From Negativicutes bacterium (GTDB lineage: Bacteria; Bacillota_C; Negativicutes; Sporomusales_B; JARLHX01): a stretch of 64,000 bases of DNA. Numbering within the stretch: position 1 is the first letter of the stretch; every line of letters begins with the position of its first letter. The notes below the pieces were generated by a model. It was not told where the DNA came from, did no database searches, and saw only the letters and a program-made list of their open reading frames with translations. Positions 63,396-64,000 of this stretch are shown here, in pieces. The position numbers were made by a program, and so were the translations under genes. The stretch lies in contig JARLHX010000313.1 in the NCBI GenBank assembly GCA_031292035.1, positions 1 to 64,000 on the forward strand. Reading direction: 5' to 3'.

Positions 63396-64000
63396 TTGTC
63401 TGACTTGCCAGCACTCTCTCGCGTGCAGACCGTTTCAGCCGCCGAGAAGCCCACCAGGGTCAGAGTCATGATCATCGCCATTCTTTTCATTACCATGCTT
63501 GTCGCATTTCTTGATCGCGTGAATGTTGCTATCATTATCGCTGATCCTGCCTTTAAGGCAGAGATGAATATCATGAATGACCCAACCGCCCAGGGACTGT
63601 TGATGAGCTTCTTTCTCTTTGCCTATGCTCTGGGGAATATGTTTTTCGGACCAATCGGCGATTGGCTGGGCCCCCGGAAGGCAGTTCTTATCTCCATTTT
63701 TTCGTGGGGAATCGCTGTCATTATGGGCGGCGTTGCCAAGACGCTCAACATTCTCTACTTGTCCCGGGTGGTGCTGGGGGTGGGGGAAGCCCTGCACTGG
63801 CCGATGATGAGCAAGTACATCAAGAACTGGATGCCGCCGCACGAACGGGGTAAGGCCAACGCCGGCTGGGTTCTCGGGTTGATGATCGGCCCGGCGATTT
63901 CGATGCCTTTGTATACCTGGCTGGTTGGTGGATGGGGCTGGCGAATGAGTTTCTGGTTCTGTGCTCTGATCGGCTTTGCCATCCTACCCCTGATCTGGTG
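63396..64000 (+). CDS. MFS transporter, ACS family (truncated by window end)
   Basis: The first 201 codons of a transporter that runs off the window. It is a close paralogue of the MFS protein at 50213: both have LDRVNV(A/S)IIIADP, AEM-IMNDP-AQGLLMS and GWGWR-S-WFC. The TTG start at 63396 follows TTGGAGGG. Its place at the end of the acyl-CoA operon suggests it imports that pathway's substrate, but a promoter of its own in the 114-nt gap is possible. Confidence 0.88.
   Translation, partial: MSDLPALSRVQTVSAAEKPTRVRVMIIAILFITMLVAFLDRVNVAIIIADPAFKAEMNIMNDPTAQGLLMSFFLFAYALGNMFFGPIGDWLGPRKAVLISIFSWGIAVIMGGVAKTLNILYLSRVVLGVGEALHWPMMSKYIKNWMPPHERGKANAGWVLGLMIGPAISMPLYTWLVGGWGWRMSFWFCALIGFAILPLIW

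Overview
The window looks like a chromosomal segment of an anaerobic, B12-using and selenocysteine-using member of the Firmicutes, most likely a spore-forming Negativicute (Sporomusaceae-like). The pointers are indirect: Firmicutes-type cis-regulators (T-box, yybP-ykoY and cobalamin riboswitches), the CcpN-PRP-PPDK operon, ferredoxin-linked 2-oxoacid oxidoreductases, a tRNA-Sec, strong AGGAGG ribosome binding sites and frequent TTG/GTG starts. No transposase, prophage or CRISPR array is visible.

Layout. 1-443: the tail of an rRNA operon (spacer, 5S rRNA, terminator). 508-6896: amino-acid permease, ene-reductase, and a large membrane sensor with SpoIIE phosphatase and ATPase domains. 7003-9722: panE, panB, a tiny Cys-rich protein and a Nudix hydrolase. 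9855-11998: a second ene-reductase and a DUF362/ferredoxin protein. 12007-14650: a manganese homeostasis locus. 14761-22541: GH26-like secreted protein, PPDK with its regulators, M48 protease, DUF2225 protein. 22599-35924: housekeeping and redox genes (UbiE, SerA behind a T-box, thioredoxin-reductase-like protein, uracil-DNA glycosylase, KorAB, SerS). 35921-38904: B12 riboswitch and cbiMNQO cobalt transporter. 39035-42109: glnB-amtB, a nitrilase-family enzyme and tRNA-Sec. 42544-64000: a catabolic region with an aldo/keto reductase, three MFS transporters, a GntR regulator, a chemoreceptor, KduD/KduI, and an operon joining an iron alcohol dehydrogenase, a four-subunit 2-oxoacid:ferredoxin oxidoreductase, 4-hydroxybutyryl-CoA dehydratase, thiolase, 3-hydroxybutyryl-CoA dehydrogenase and crotonase.

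The most striking finding is in the manganese locus. The exporter gene (12222-12884) has a normal yybP-ykoY Mn riboswitch with its own promoter and terminator. Downstream of the importer gene mntH (13109-14389, + strand) lies a second yybP-ykoY aptamer with its own terminator on the MINUS strand (14466-14608). It faces into mntH and has no minus-strand gene to control. Immediately beyond its terminator, the RNA would carry a 23-nt stretch perfectly complementary to an internal part of the mntH message (13470-13492). The simplest reading is a Mn-switched antisense RNA: when Mn is high the exporter is turned on and the importer is silenced. This is inference from sequence, not demonstrated.

The catabolic block at 54831-63281 encodes the steps from 4-hydroxybutyryl-CoA via crotonyl-CoA to acetyl-CoA, or the reverse. 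No CoA-transferase or CoA ligase for the entry step is visible before the window ends inside a third MFS gene.
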